Assembly (NCBI GenBank): GCA_902610655.1
Contig: CACLWL010000001.1
Span: forward strand, 94,807-158,806
Direction: 5' to 3'
DNA from: an uncultured Pelagibacteraceae bacterium
Lineage (GTDB): Bacteria > Pseudomonadota > Alphaproteobacteria > Pelagibacterales > Pelagibacteraceae
Length of the DNA stretch: 64,000 bases
The position numbers and the translations under genes are program-made. Position 1 is the first letter of the stretch. Each line of letters starts with the position of its first letter. The notes beneath the pieces were generated by a model. That model had not been told where the DNA came from and did not search any database. It saw nothing but the letters and a program-made list of their open reading frames with translations. Of the stretch, positions 36,776-46,703 are shown one piece after another.

Positions 36776-37283
36776 ATTCTTTTTTGCTTGGAAATTCTTT
36801 TACAAGATAATTACTACCTTTTTCAACATATGAAAAGGTAAATGATTTCTTACTATCTATTGGCCATTTATCAGAATTATAAACAATATTAACTGTAGCA
36901 AATATACATACAGAAATAATATAACCTTTAACGAATCCAAAAAAGAAACCAAAAAAAGAGTCTACTTTTCCCATTCCTGTATACTTTACAGTTTTCCTTA
37001 TTCCTTTATTAATCAAAAGTATTAAAAAAATAATTACCACAAATATTGATATACCTAAAAGAATATCCAAAACATACTCATTATCGATAATATCATTTAC
37101 GTAAGGTTTTACTTTTGGAAATAAAATTAATGTCAAAATATAGGCCAAAAGCCATTTAGCTGCTGATAAAAGACTCAAAACAAATCCTTTAATCGAGCAT
37201 TGTATTAGATATAAAATTGTAATTACAATATAAATTAAGTCAAAAATTGAAAAAAACTCAGAGATATTTTTTAATACTTCCAT
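36741..37283 (-). CDS. cvpA: CvpA family membrane protein
   Basis: A 180-aa membrane protein with four predicted helices; the first half has the CvpA pattern FDLIYIVITILYLIQCSIKG, and the second GFFFGFVKGYIIS. In E. coli it is needed for colicin V production and envelope stress tolerance; its molecular role is unclear. Adjacency and overlap with purF support the call. It follows the RND exporter gene after eight bases. Confidence 0.9.
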   Translation of the reverse strand: MEVLKNISEFFSIFDLIYIVITILYLIQCSIKGFVLSLLSAAKWLLAYILTLILFPKVKPYVNDIIDNEYVLDILLGISIFVVIIFLILLINKGIRKTVKYTGMGKVDSFFGFFFGFVKGYIISVCIFATVNIVYNSDKWPIDSKKSFTFSYVEKGSNYLVKEFPSKKEYEDAKEKVSDI

Positions 37284-37291
37284 TTAATAAA

Positions 37292-39679
37292 TTATTTATT
37301 TTCAAATGGTTTTGAAATCAGAATAAGAGATGGTAAAAGTGTTAAAACTGAAATCATAGCTAATAACATTGCTATTCCAGTAAATATACCAAAATAAATT
37401 GTTGGTATAAAATTAGAAAATACAAGAATTGAGAAACCAAATACAATTGTAATAGATGTATTTAAAATCGCTACACCTACTGTTGAATGGCATAATTTAA
37501 TTGTCCTTTTATAATCTTTTAGTTCAGCAAATTCTTCTTTGAATCTATAAATATAATGAATACTATTATCTACCGCTATACCTATAGTTATAGCAGCAAT
37601 AGTAATAGTCATCATATCTAAAGGGATGCCCATAATACCTATAATGCCTAAAATAAAAAAAGCTGCAATAAAATTTGGAACTACACCTAACAAAGAAATT
37701 TTTAGATTTCTAAATAAAATTAAAAACATTGCAAATATACCTACCATTACAAATCCAAGAGTTAAAATTTGAGATTTAAATAGACTTTGAAGTAAATTGT
37801 TAAAAAGTATTAATACGCCAGCTAATTTGAACTCGTCTTCCTTTAAATTTAGTTTATTTTTTAAATCAAAATTTATTTGGTTTATTAAGTCGTTTCTTCT
37901 TAAATCTTCCAAAGAGTCCTTTATTCTTAAACTTATTCTAGCTTCATTGTCCTTAATAGAGATATACGGGTCGATTATTTCTTTTTTTATACTTTCTGGA
38001 ATTTTTGAGTATAAAACCCCCATTTCAAGAGTTCCCAAGGGCTTGTTATTATTTAGCTGTGTAGCAACTTCTATAATTGATGCGAAAGATAAAACTTTAC
38101 CAACCGCTGGAAGACTATCAAGATAGTCATGAACTTTATCAATCTTGTCAATCTTATCTTTGGTAAACCAGTATTTCTCATCATCTTGGTTTTCATCATC
38201 TCCCCAATCATCAAATTCATCATCATCATCATCATTCTGTAATTTTTTATCTGCTCCAAATTTTATGATTATTTCAAGTGGAGTTGTTCCACCGAGTTTA
38301 TCATCAATTAATTTCATGCCTTTATAAATTTCAGTTTCCTTATTAAAATAATTTATAAAACTATTTTCTACCTCTAGTTTTGAAATACCGTAAAGACTAA
38401 GAAAAATTATTAATATTGTTGAGGAAAATATTATTTTTCTTTGGTTAATTGCGATCTCACCTAAAAAAGAAGTAACACGAGAATTTTTTGTATCTTGCAG
38501 ATCAACATCTTTGCCAGATATAAAGTTTAGCAATGTTGGTAAAAGTGTAAAAGTAATGATAAAGGAAGTTATCAAACCAAGAGTCATCATCCAACCAAAA
38601 TCTATTATGGGTTTAATCTCACTAAATACTAATGATAAAAAGGCACATACAGTTGTCAAAACTGTATAAAGTATAGGCCAAAACATTTTTCCAGTTGTTT
38701 TTTTTAAAATTTCAAAACTACTTAATTTAGTAAATTTTTTTTTAAGTTGAAGAAATCTTGTACTCATATGAATATTCATCGCCATTGTTAAAATAAGCAT
38801 AAGTGCAATAAAGTTTGATGATATAACTGTAACTTTCCAGTTTAATATTCCTAATAGACCGGTCATAATTATTACAGAGAAAAAACAGCTGCTTATTGGA
38901 ACAATTATCCAAATTAATTTTCTAAATACAAACCATAGTGTAGCAATAATAAAAAGTAATACTCCAACGCCAAAGACCACAATATCATTTTTTATAAATG
39001 TCATCATGTCATCTGCGATCATAGGTATTCCGCCTAGAAAAATATTAGCATCTTGATTATAATTTTTAATAACATCTCTTATTTCGACAACATTATTATG
39101 GTTTTGTTTTTTTAGTTTCTCTTTATACTGTTCAATTTCTTTTTCATCTTGGAGTTTATTTAAAATTTCATCTTTCTTAATATTAACTATAATACCTGTA
39201 GTTTTACCATCTTCGCTTATTACAAAGTTTCTGAAAACAGGACTGTTTAAGATTTCTTTAAAGCCTCTATTTTTATCAACTTCTTCATCTTTTAAAGTTA
39301 CAAAATTATTTAGTCTGTCTTTTAAGGGTTTATCCGAGTTATTTAATAATGGAACATCTAGGATTGTAATAACACTATGAACCCAATCTAAACTTTGTAA
39401 TTTATATTTTAAGCTAAGTAGATTATTAATTGTATTATCGTAAGTTAAAGGATCATTTGGCGTATAAGTTAGAACTAAAAAATCTTTTGCACCATATCTC
39501 TCCGTTATTTCTTTTAAATATTCTAAATCTGGATCCCCTTCAATAAGCAAGGTATCCGATGAAGCATCAAGTTTAAACTCTTTAGAAAAATAGCTAAAAG
39601 TAATTAGCGTAATTATTAATAGAATAAAGATTGATTTAGGATTATTTAAAACTATATTTTTATATAACTTTGAAAACAT
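37292..39679 (-). CDS. RND superfamily exporter (MMPL/Patched-like)
   Basis: A 795-aa membrane protein with twelve predicted helices and two large periplasmic loops (about 45-220 and 440-610). This fits the single-chain RND family of COG1033, whose members move hydrophobic compounds such as lipids or hopanoids. The helix 4 equivalent near the C-terminus, ITIAAITIGIAVDNSIHYIYRF, holds the conserved acidic residue for proton relay. An unusual acidic run, mostly Asp, sits in the second loop around residues 480-500 and is encoded by a CAT-rich repeat. The substrate is unknown. Confidence 0.88.
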   Translation of the reverse strand: MFSKLYKNIVLNNPKSIFILLIITLITFSYFSKEFKLDASSDTLLIEGDPDLEYLKEITERYGAKDFLVLTYTPNDPLTYDNTINNLLSLKYKLQSLDWVHSVITILDVPLLNNSDKPLKDRLNNFVTLKDEEVDKNRGFKEILNSPVFRNFVISEDGKTTGIIVNIKKDEILNKLQDEKEIEQYKEKLKKQNHNNVVEIRDVIKNYNQDANIFLGGIPMIADDMMTFIKNDIVVFGVGVLLFIIATLWFVFRKLIWIIVPISSCFFSVIIMTGLLGILNWKVTVISSNFIALMLILTMAMNIHMSTRFLQLKKKFTKLSSFEILKKTTGKMFWPILYTVLTTVCAFLSLVFSEIKPIIDFGWMMTLGLITSFIITFTLLPTLLNFISGKDVDLQDTKNSRVTSFLGEIAINQRKIIFSSTILIIFLSLYGISKLEVENSFINYFNKETEIYKGMKLIDDKLGGTTPLEIIIKFGADKKLQNDDDDDEFDDWGDDENQDDEKYWFTKDKIDKIDKVHDYLDSLPAVGKVLSFASIIEVATQLNNNKPLGTLEMGVLYSKIPESIKKEIIDPYISIKDNEARISLRIKDSLEDLRRNDLINQINFDLKNKLNLKEDEFKLAGVLILFNNLLQSLFKSQILTLGFVMVGIFAMFLILFRNLKISLLGVVPNFIAAFFILGIIGIMGIPLDMMTITIAAITIGIAVDNSIHYIYRFKEEFAELKDYKRTIKLCHSTVGVAILNTSITIVFGFSILVFSNFIPTIYFGIFTGIAMLLAMISVLTLLPSLILISKPFENK
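38196..38243. repeat. Trinucleotide (ATC/GAT) repeat encoding an acidic run
   Basis: A cluster of ATC/CAT triplets, perfect in its last part (about 38218-38234). On the minus strand it reads as GAT codons and encodes consecutive Asp residues in the second periplasmic loop of the RND exporter. Such runs can change length by slippage without breaking the frame. Confidence 0.6.
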
Positions 39680-39702
39680 CTGTAAGTTATATATATTTTA
39701 AT

Positions 39703-41118
39703 TTAACTATTTTGAGTATCTCTAAATTTGGTAAACATTGCCTCAAATTCAAGTAAAATATTACCAGTTGGTCCATGTCGTTGTTTACCAATAATAATTT
39801 CTGCTAAGTTTGACACCTCATTCATTTTTGCTTGCCATTCTGCGTGTTCCACGGTTGCAGTTTTTGGTTCTTGCTTTTCTAAGTAATAAGCTTCTCTATA
39901 AACAAACATTACAACATCAGCATCTTGTTCTATTGAGCCTGACTCTCTTAAGTCTGAAAGTAATGGCTTTTTTTGATCTCTTTGTTCAACCGCTCGAGAA
40001 AGTTGTGATAAAGCAACAACAGGTAGATTTAATTCCTTAGCAAGAGCTTTTAATCCTTGCGTGATCTCCGAAATCTCTTGAACTCTACCATCTTTAGTGT
40101 TTACAGCTCTCATCAATTGAATGTAATCTATCACTATTAAATCAAGTCCATATAATCTTTTTATTCTTCTAGCTCTGTTGCTCAATGCGGCAACACTTAT
40201 AGCTGGAGTTTCATCTATATATAGCGGTAGTTCAGAAATATTTTTTGAAGTTTCAATAAATTTATCAAATTGTTCCTCTGAAATTCTACCTCTCCTTATA
40301 TCATTAGATGGAATTCGTGATTGTTCAGATAAAATTCTAGTTGATAACTGCTCGGATGACATTTCTAAAGAAAAGAAAGCAACAGTAGATTGCTTTTTAC
40401 TTTCTTGAAGTTTGCTAGCAGCATTAAAAGCGATATTTGTAGCAAGTGCAGTTTTACCCATGGACGGCCTTCCGGCAATAATTATTAAATCAGATTGATG
40501 AAGCCCACCAAGTCGATCGTCAATATCTCTTAAACCCGTAGGAACGCCTACAATACCCTCTTCATTTTTATATGCATTTGATGCCATTTCTATAGTTAAT
40601 TTCATAGCTTCATCAAATTTTGTGATAGTAGAGTTGAATGAACCTTTTTCTGCTAAATCAAATAATAATTTTTCAGAATTTTCTATGATTGATTGGCCGG
40701 TGGTATTTAAATCATTTAATTTTGCAATATCAATTGTAGTTTCAGATATTTTAATTAATTCACGTCTTACAAACATATCATATATTATTTTTGAATATTC
40801 TATTGCTTGTCTAGCAGAAGAAGAAAACTTAGTAATTTTTACTAAATAATCAGGGACATTTATTTCATCTTTTTCATTTTCAAAATAGTTTTTTAATGTA
40901 ATTGGATTAGCTAGCATTCCTTTAAAAATTAAATTTTCAATAGCTGAAAAAATTTTTTGATGCATGGGATCATAAAAATTTTTACTAGAAATAATAGTAT
41001 TAATTTCATCAAAAATTTCGTTAGTAAGCAATATTGAGCCTATAACTGATTGTTCTGCTTCTATATTATTAGGAAGTTCTTTAAAGTTATTTTTAATTAC
41101 AGAAAAATTTTTCTCCAT
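39703..41118 (-). CDS. dnaB: Replicative DNA helicase
   Basis: Hexameric 5'-3' helicase of the replication fork. The 471-aa protein has an N-terminal primase-interaction domain (NIEAEQSVIGSILL, about residue 18) and a RecA-like motor with Walker A GRPSMGKT at 216-223, Walker B LIVIDYIQLM, and the QLSRAVEQR and IEQDADVVMF segments. No intein interrupts it. It lies downstream of rpsF-rpsR-rplI, as in many proteobacteria, with a 70-base gap that may hold its own promoter. Confidence 0.97.
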   Translation of the reverse strand: MEKNFSVIKNNFKELPNNIEAEQSVIGSILLTNEIFDEINTIISSKNFYDPMHQKIFSAIENLIFKGMLANPITLKNYFENEKDEINVPDYLVKITKFSSSARQAIEYSKIIYDMFVRRELIKISETTIDIAKLNDLNTTGQSIIENSEKLLFDLAEKGSFNSTITKFDEAMKLTIEMASNAYKNEEGIVGVPTGLRDIDDRLGGLHQSDLIIIAGRPSMGKTALATNIAFNAASKLQESKKQSTVAFFSLEMSSEQLSTRILSEQSRIPSNDIRRGRISEEQFDKFIETSKNISELPLYIDETPAISVAALSNRARRIKRLYGLDLIVIDYIQLMRAVNTKDGRVQEISEITQGLKALAKELNLPVVALSQLSRAVEQRDQKKPLLSDLRESGSIEQDADVVMFVYREAYYLEKQEPKTATVEHAEWQAKMNEVSNLAEIIIGKQRHGPTGNILLEFEAMFTKFRDTQNS

Positions 41119-41188
41119 ATAAATTGAAATATATTTATTTAAAAAAAAATTTATATATAAAAAACAATATGGGGATAATAATGTATAA

Positions 41189-41647
41189 TTATTGTATTAT
41201 TTCTGCAGGCACTACCTGAATCTTAATTTGAGCATGAACCTCAGCGTGAAGATTTATAATTACTTTAAAATTACCAAGAGTTTTAATATTATCTAATAGT
41301 TGTATCATTGATGGTTTAATCTCTATTTTATTTTCATCTAAAATAATTTTTGAAATTTCAGTAGGCTTAACAGATCCATAAAGTTCATTATTTTCTGTGC
41401 TAAGTTTTTTAATAGTAAACTGTTTATTTTTTAGTTTTTCGAAGATTTCTTTAGCTAACTTTTTTTTCTCTAAATCTTTTTTATTTAAATCAGCTTTTAT
41501 TTTATCAACTTCTTTAATATTTTCTTTTGAAGCAAAAAGTGCTTTTTTTTTAGCTATTAAAAAATTTCTAGCATATCCTTTTTTAACAGTAATAATTTCT
41601 CCAATAGCGCCTAACTTTTGAACATTTTCTAATAATATTACTTTCAT
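41189..41647 (-). CDS. rplI: 50S ribosomal protein L9
   Basis: Large-subunit protein binding 23S rRNA near the L1 stalk. 152 aa with the N-terminal signature [31 protein letters not shown], the long connecting helix (lysine-rich, about 45-75), and the C-terminal domain with LYGSVKPTEI. It starts at the last base of rpsR and ends the ribosomal trio. Confidence 0.97.
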   Translation of the reverse strand: MKVILLENVQKLGAIGEIITVKKGYARNFLIAKKKALFASKENIKEVDKIKADLNKKDLEKKKLAKEIFEKLKNKQFTIKKLSTENNELYGSVKPTEISKIILDENKIEIKPSMIQLLDNIKTLGNFKVIINLHAEVHAQIKIQVVPAEIIQ

Positions 41648-41916
41648 TACATTAGTCCTAGATTACGAGCTCGTTTAATTGAAGCAGATAATTCTCTTTG
41701 TTTTTTTTGGCTCACATTTGTAATTCTTGATGGTAATATCTTGCCATTTTCTGACACATACCTCTTAAGTAATTTTATATTTTTATAATCAACTACTGGT
41801 GCACCTTTAACTGATAATGGGCATTTTTTTTTGAACTTATATTTATTTGGCTGAAAAATACTCAGCTTTGCAAAATTACTTTGGGATTTCTTTTTGTTAT
41901 TTCTTTTCTTTTGCAT
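41647..41916 (-). CDS. rpsR: 30S ribosomal protein S18
   Basis: Small-subunit platform protein that pairs with S6. 89 aa with a basic N-terminal extension rich in Lys/Asn, then the conserved core [20 protein letters not shown] and the C-terminal [20 protein letters not shown]. Its ATG lies 20 bases inside the rpsF end, and it overlaps rplI by one base. Confidence 0.97.
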   Translation of the reverse strand: MQKKRNNKKKSQSNFAKLSIFQPNKYKFKKKCPLSVKGAPVVDYKNIKLLKRYVSENGKILPSRITNVSQKKQRELSASIKRARNLGLM

Positions 41917-42277
41917 TTGTTTTTATTTTTTTTGATGAATCATTTAAATCGTTTTCGTCTTTACTTGAAAAATAATTAGTTTCTAAGTCAAAATTCTTTA
42001 CTCTCACAGTTTGATATCTTAATAAATTTTTATCCATACGTTCATTCTTTTCTAAGTCCGCAATTAAACTTGATGGACCCTTTATTTTAAAATGAATATA
42101 ATTCCCTTTTCTATTTTTATTGATAATATAGGCTAAGTTGATGAGACCCCAATTTTGAGTTTGCACGACTTCTCCATTGTTTTTTTCTACAATATTTAAA
42201 TACTTATCTGTAATTTGTTTTAATTGTGATGGACTAGCATCTTGCCTAGCAATAATTGTATGCTCGTATAAGTTCAT
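41897..42277 (-). CDS. rpsF: 30S ribosomal protein S6
   Basis: Binds S18 on the 30S platform. 126 aa; [20 protein letters not shown] at the N-terminus and [19 protein letters not shown] with [18 protein letters not shown] are characteristic. The C-terminal tail is charged and extended (about 20 residues beyond the core). First gene of the long minus-strand run; divergent from fabD across 77 bases. Confidence 0.97.
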   Translation of the reverse strand: MNLYEHTIIARQDASPSQLKQITDKYLNIVEKNNGEVVQTQNWGLINLAYIINKNRKGNYIHFKIKGPSSLIADLEKNERMDKNLLRYQTVRVKNFDLETNYFSSKDENDLNDSSKKIKTNAKEKK

Positions 42278-42354
42278 ATATGTTATTTAATAAAAACTGA
42301 GGATATACTATTATAGTTGTTTAATTACAATATAAAAAGCAAAAATAAATATAT

Positions 42355-43293
42355 ATGTTTTCTCTAATATTCCCAGGTCAAGGCTCACAAACAGTAGGTA
42401 TGTGCAGGGAATTATATAATAAATTTGAATTGATTAAAAAAATTTTTAAGTCAGCCGATGAAATATTGGACTTTCCGCTTACGAAGATAATATTTGAAGG
42501 ACCTAAACAAGAGCTAGATTTTACTGAAAATACTCAGCCATCTGTATTCCTAGTAGGATATTCAATTTTTAAATTATTAAAAGAAGAATTTAAGTTTGAT
42601 GATACAAAAGTATTATTTTTTGCAGGACATTCACTAGGAGAATATACTGCTTTAAGTTCTGCGGGTTTTTTAAATTTTGAGGATACGTTAAGAGTCTTAA
42701 GGATTAGAGGTAAGGCGATGCAATCAGCTGTTCCAAAAGGAGAGGGGGGAATGATTGCAGTTCTTGGATCAAAAATCGAATTTATTGAAAAACTTTTAGA
42801 GGAAAATGTAAATAGATACCAGTGCTTCATCGCAAACGACAATTCTGATGGTCAATTAGTTTTAAGTGGCAAAAATGAAGATTTAGAAAAATTATGTTTA
42901 GACTTAAAAAAAAATTCTATTAAAAATATAGTTTTACCTGTAAGTGCACCATTTCATTGTAAATTAATGAAAAAAGCTACGGAGATTATGAAAAATGAAA
43001 TAGAGAAATTAAATTTCACTTTATCAGAAAAAAGACTCGTATCCAATGTAACTGGTAAATCAATAAATGAAGTTACAGAAATCAAAAATCTTCTAATTAA
43101 ACAAATCGAAAGTAGAGTTAAATGGAGAGATAGCATTAAACACATGAGAAAAAACGGCACAACAGATTTTATTGAAATCGGACCTGGAAAAGTGCTATCT
43201 GGTCTAGTTAAAAGAATCGATAGAGAAGTAAAAGTTAGTGCAATAAATAATGAAGAGGATATAAATAAGTTTAAAAATTTTTATGAATTTTGA
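42355..43293 (+). CDS. fabD: Malonyl-CoA:ACP transacylase
   Basis: Loads malonyl groups onto ACP for fatty-acid elongation. 312 aa with the N-terminal FPGQGSQTVGM motif, the nucleophile Ser in GHSLGEYTAL (near residue 92), the substrate Arg region LRIRGKAMQ, and the catalytic His in VSAPFHCKLM. First gene of the plus-strand fab cluster; overlaps fabG by 11 bases. Confidence 0.96.
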   Translation: MFSLIFPGQGSQTVGMCRELYNKFELIKKIFKSADEILDFPLTKIIFEGPKQELDFTENTQPSVFLVGYSIFKLLKEEFKFDDTKVLFFAGHSLGEYTALSSAGFLNFEDTLRVLRIRGKAMQSAVPKGEGGMIAVLGSKIEFIEKLLEENVNRYQCFIANDNSDGQLVLSGKNEDLEKLCLDLKKNSIKNIVLPVSAPFHCKLMKKATEIMKNEIEKLNFTLSEKRLVSNVTGKSINEVTEIKNLLIKQIESRVKWRDSIKHMRKNGTTDFIEIGPGKVLSGLVKRIDREVKVSAINNEEDINKFKNFYEF

Positions 43294-44014
43294 AGGAAAA
43301 AAAATTTTAGTCACAGGAGCTACGGGTGGAATTGGTGGAGCAATAGTAAAAAAATTTTTATCACTTAATGCGTCAGTTTTAGGAACTGGTACAAATTTAG
43401 AAAAATTAAATTTATTAAAAAATGAATTTCCAAGTTTATTAACTGAACAATTTGATATTTGCAAGCATGAAAAAGTTGAAGAATTTATAGAAAAAGTTTT
43501 TTCAAATTTAGGTGGGTTAGATATTTTAGTAAATAATGCTGGCATAACTAAAGATAATTTATCTTTGAGAATGAAAAGTGAAGAATGGCAAAAAGTTATA
43601 GATATTAACCTAACATCAACTTTTTACTTATGTAAAAGTGCAATAAAAAAAATGTTAAAAAATAAATTTGGAAGAATAGTAAACGTAACTTCTATTGTTG
43701 GCCATACTGGAAATATAGGACAAGGAAATTATTCAGCATCAAAAGCAGGTGTTGTTGCTATGTCAAAAAGTTTAGCTATCGAGTATGCAAAAAAAAATAT
43801 TACAGTTAATTGTGTTTCCCCTGGATTTATAAAAACAAATATGACAGACAATATTTCAGAGAAATTTAAATCTGAACTTATTTCAAGGATACCTATGAAT
43901 CGTCTTGGCTCTGGCGAAGATATTTCAAATACAATCGCTTTTTTATCATCTGAGTCATCATCTTATATTACTGGCGAAACAATACATGTTAATGGAGGCA
44001 TGTATATGGCTTGA
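43283..44014 (+). CDS. fabG: 3-oxoacyl-ACP reductase
   Basis: NADPH-dependent reduction of 3-oxoacyl-ACP. The 243-aa SDR has TGATGGIGGAI at the nucleotide site, NNAGITKDNL, the catalytic Ser in VTSIVGHTGN and Tyr/Lys in YSASK, and the C-terminal GETIHVNGGMYM of true FabG. Its neighbours fabD and acpP distinguish it from general SDRs such as the one at 22659. Starts inside the end of fabD. Confidence 0.95.
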   Translation: MNFEGKKILVTGATGGIGGAIVKKFLSLNASVLGTGTNLEKLNLLKNEFPSLLTEQFDICKHEKVEEFIEKVFSNLGGLDILVNNAGITKDNLSLRMKSEEWQKVIDINLTSTFYLCKSAIKKMLKNKFGRIVNVTSIVGHTGNIGQGNYSASKAGVVAMSKSLAIEYAKKNITVNCVSPGFIKTNMTDNISEKFKSELISRIPMNRLGSGEDISNTIAFLSSESSSYITGETIHVNGGMYMA

Positions 44015-44062
44015 CAAAGTTGATTATTAATTTATAGACGAAATTAAAACAAAAGGATTAAA

Positions 44063-44302
44063 ATGTCAGAAGAAGTTTCAAGTAAAGTAAAAAAAATTGT
44101 TGCGGATCACCTAGGAATTGAAGAAGCGAAAGTAACAGAAGAATCTAGTTTTATAGATGATTTGGGCGCTGATAGTTTAGACACTGTAGAACTCGTAATG
44201 GCTTTCGAAGAAGAATTTGGCTCTGAGATTTCTGATAGTGAAGCTGAAAAGATACTTACTGTTGGAGATGCAATTAAATTTATAGATAGCAAAAGCAACT
44301 AA
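44063..44302 (+). CDS. acpP: Acyl carrier protein
   Basis: 79-aa acidic four-helix carrier that holds growing acyl chains on a 4'-phosphopantetheine arm at Ser38 in [21 protein letters not shown] recognisable ribosome binding site (AAGGA) precedes the ATG. It lies 48 bases after fabG. The usual neighbour fabF does not follow: gmk begins 11 bases after the stop. Confidence 0.97.
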   Translation: MSEEVSSKVKKIVADHLGIEEAKVTEESSFIDDLGADSLDTVELVMAFEEEFGSEISDSEAEKILTVGDAIKFIDSKSN

Positions 44303-44313
44303 TTGATTAAAGG

Positions 44314-44949
44314 ATGTCTCAAAAGACAGGTGGATCTATTTTTATATTTTCATCACCATCTGGGGCTGGAAAAACTACCCTAGTAAAGCTTGTTTCTAAA
44401 AGGAAAAATTTTATAACATCAATATCTCACACTACAAGAAAACCTAGAAGTAACGAAAAAACGGGTAAGGATTATCATTTTGTAAGTACTAAACATTTTA
44501 AAAATTTAATTGAGAAAAATCAATTCCTAGAGTACGCAAAAGTTTTTGACAATTATTATGGCACATCAAAAAAACCAGTAATTAAAAATTTATCAAATGG
44601 AATGAATGTTTTGTTTGATATTGATTGGCAAGGCAGTAAACAAATTAAAGCTCAAAATATTAATTTTAATATTTTTTCATTTTTTGTGTTGCCTCCTAGC
44701 AGAAAAGTTTTATATGAAAGATTATCAAATAGAGACATGAAAGATAAACTTATTGCATCTGAACGTATGAAAGAATTTTACAAAGATATAAAACATTGGA
44801 TTGATTACGATTATGTTGTTATCAATGATAATTTGAAAAAGTGTTATAAAGAAATTTCAGGTATTATTAATAATATTATTTTTAAAAAAAATAAAATTTC
44901 ATTTAATAAAAAAAAAATTGAGAAACATGTAATTAAATTAGTATCTTAA
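44314..44949 (+). CDS. gmk: Guanylate kinase
   Basis: Phosphorylates GMP to GDP. 211 aa with the P-loop [12 protein letters not shown] near residue 13, the GMP-binding [19 protein letters not shown], and [11 protein letters not shown]. It is the step after guaA in the guanine pathway. The stop overlaps that of the convergent rsmA gene by 12 bases. Confidence 0.96.
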   Translation: MSQKTGGSIFIFSSPSGAGKTTLVKLVSKRKNFITSISHTTRKPRSNEKTGKDYHFVSTKHFKNLIEKNQFLEYAKVFDNYYGTSKKPVIKNLSNGMNVLFDIDWQGSKQIKAQNINFNIFSFFVLPPSRKVLYERLSNRDMKDKLIASERMKEFYKDIKHWIDYDYVVINDNLKKCYKEISGIINNIIFKKNKISFNKKKIEKHVIKLVS

Positions 44950-44951
44950 TT
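44931..44951. terminator. Weak hairpin at the gmk/rsmA junction
   Basis: AATTAA (44931-44936) pairs with TTAATT (44946-44951), with T residues following on the plus strand. The nine-base loop contains the rsmA stop and touches the gmk stop. Six A-T pairs are weak; listed as part of the recurring junction pattern. Confidence 0.25.
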
Positions 44952-45726
44952 TTTCTAATTCTTTTGCCAATTTAAAATAAGTTTCTGGAGATAAATTTTG
45001 TGGTCTGAGATTTAAATCTATATTTAATTTATTAATTATTTCTAAATTATTTTTAAACAAATGAATAAATTGTTTTTTAATTTTTTTTCTCCTTTGATTA
45101 AAAAAAATATTAGTAACTTTCTCTAGCGATTTAGGATCATCAAAATTAAATATTATATTTTTATTCTTGAAAACTAACAAAGTGCTTTTAATTTTTGGTT
45201 TTGGATAAAACGAGTTAGGACTTATTTCAATTACCTTTTCAACATCAAACTTCCAGTTACATAATATTGATAATCGGCCATAACTTGAAGTATTCTTTTT
45301 TGCAATTATTCTATCAGCTAATTCTTTTTGAAATAAAAAAACCAGTGTTCTAAATTTAAATTTTTCCGTATTAAAAATAAATTTTGTTAAAATTTTCGAA
45401 GATATATTGTATGGAAGATTTCCAAAAATAATTGAATTATTTGTAAGTATGTCGTTCCTTGAAAATTTTAGTATATCTTCATTAAAGATTTCTATTTCCT
45501 CTTTAAATTTATTTTTTAAAATTTCAAATAAATTTTTATCTTTTTCAACTAAGTAAATTTTCTTCGGTTTTTTGTCAATTAGAAACTCAGTTAAATTTCC
45601 TGTTCCAGCTCCTATTTCTAAAATTTCACTATCTTTATTTATCGGGACCGATTCAGCAATCCTTTTAATTATATTTTTATCTACTAAAAAGTTTTGTCCG
45701 AGTTTTTTATTTGGTTTTAGTTTCAC
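44938..45726 (-). CDS. rsmA: 16S rRNA dimethyladenosine transferase
   Basis: KsgA-type enzyme that dimethylates two adjacent adenines in helix 45 of 16S rRNA. 262 aa: [16 protein letters not shown] at the N-terminus, SAM motif [14 protein letters not shown], and the catalytic NLPYNISS (NxPY). The C-terminal domain is lysine-rich. Overlaps pdxA by 4 bases; last gene of the lpt-surA-pdxA run. Confidence 0.96.
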   Translation of the reverse strand: MKLKPNKKLGQNFLVDKNIIKRIAESVPINKDSEILEIGAGTGNLTEFLIDKKPKKIYLVEKDKNLFEILKNKFKEEIEIFNEDILKFSRNDILTNNSIIFGNLPYNISSKILTKFIFNTEKFKFRTLVFLFQKELADRIIAKKNTSSYGRLSILCNWKFDVEKVIEISPNSFYPKPKIKSTLLVFKNKNIIFNFDDPKSLEKVTNIFFNQRRKKIKKQFIHLFKNNLEIINKLNIDLNLRPQNLSPETYFKLAKELEKLRY

Positions 45727-46703
45727 TTAATTTTTTTGGCAAATTCAAGTGTATTAATAAGACTTTCAGGATTCGATTTATTTTTACCCAACATAGACAT
45801 ATTAGGCCCATGATCTGGGGTTATTCTTAAAAAAGGTAAACCCAATGTAATATTAATTGCATCAAAACCATAAATTGTTTTCAAAGGGGTTAAAACTTGA
45901 TCATGATACATGCCAATAACAACATCAAATCTTTTTAAATTTTTTTTCAAAAATATAGTATCTGAAGGATATGGACCTGAAATATTAATTTTTTTTCTTC
46001 TGAGTATTTTAATCGCGGGGGTTATTATTTCTGTCTCTTCTGAATACTTTTCTGAACTTTCACAGTGTGGATTTAAGCCGGTAATTCCAAATTCAGGACG
46101 TTTACTAAAATATTTTAAATAAAAATTATTTAAAGTTATTGTATTTTTTACAATTTTTTTAACTTTAATTTTATTAAAAATTTTTTTTAAAGGAAAGTGA
46201 GTCGTAATTGGACTAACTGACAATTTTTTATTAAATATTAGCATAACTTCTTGATCTTTTTTACCAACTTTTGAGGCAAAATATTCTGTCATTCCTGGAT
46301 ACTTATTTTTTAAAAAATTTTTTTTTGATATTGGTCCATTTATCAACACCTTTGATGACGTTTTTTTTAGTGTTTTCAAAGCAATATCACAGCATTCCTT
46401 TATATAAGAGTTTGATTTTGAAGTTATTTTATCAAAGGTTTTTTTATGTGAAAAATTTACGTTAATAATATTTATTTTTTTATTATTAAGTTTTGAAGAA
46501 TTTAAACTATTCAAATTTAATTCCTCGATTTTAAATTTATATTTCAATATCTTCATTTGTTTTATAAGTAGTTTTTTAGATCCTATTATTAAAAATGGAT
46601 TTTTTATATTTTTAATAGTTTTTTTTTTTAAAGATTTAAAAAATATTTCAAAAAAAATACTGTAGGGTTCACCTGCAATTATTATAATAGGTTTATTTTT
46701 CAT
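45723..46703 (-). CDS. pdxA: 4-hydroxythreonine-4-phosphate dehydrogenase
   Basis: NAD-dependent step in DXP-dependent pyridoxal phosphate synthesis. 326 aa; metal-binding histidines occur in TTHFPLKKI, GLNPHCESS and GMYHDQVLTPLK, and INITLGLPFLRITPDHG near the C-terminus is diagnostic. The N-terminal third is unusually rich in Lys, Asn and Ile, a result of base composition. PLP produced would serve GcvP among others. Overlaps surA by 11 bases. Confidence 0.94.
   Translation of the reverse strand: MKNKPIIIIAGEPYSIFFEIFFKSLKKKTIKNIKNPFLIIGSKKLLIKQMKILKYKFKIEELNLNSLNSSKLNNKKINIINVNFSHKKTFDKITSKSNSYIKECCDIALKTLKKTSSKVLINGPISKKNFLKNKYPGMTEYFASKVGKKDQEVMLIFNKKLSVSPITTHFPLKKIFNKIKVKKIVKNTITLNNFYLKYFSKRPEFGITGLNPHCESSEKYSEETEIITPAIKILRRKKINISGPYPSDTIFLKKNLKRFDVVIGMYHDQVLTPLKTIYGFDAINITLGLPFLRITPDHGPNMSMLGKNKSNPESLINTLEFAKKIK

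Noticed and set aside
41165..41188. Inverted AATAAT/ATTATT between rplI and dnaB
   Set aside because: Low-complexity AT sequence; six-base arms occur often by chance at this composition.
42278..42354. Intergenic space between rpsF and fabD, searched for an RNA gene
   Set aside because: No tRNA-like stem set, no conserved ribosomal leader motif that I can recognise; it only has room for divergent promoters.
43283..44014. Alternative reading of fabG as a general SDR
   Set aside because: Position between fabD and acpP and the C-terminal VNGGMYM pattern favour FabG over a catabolic SDR.
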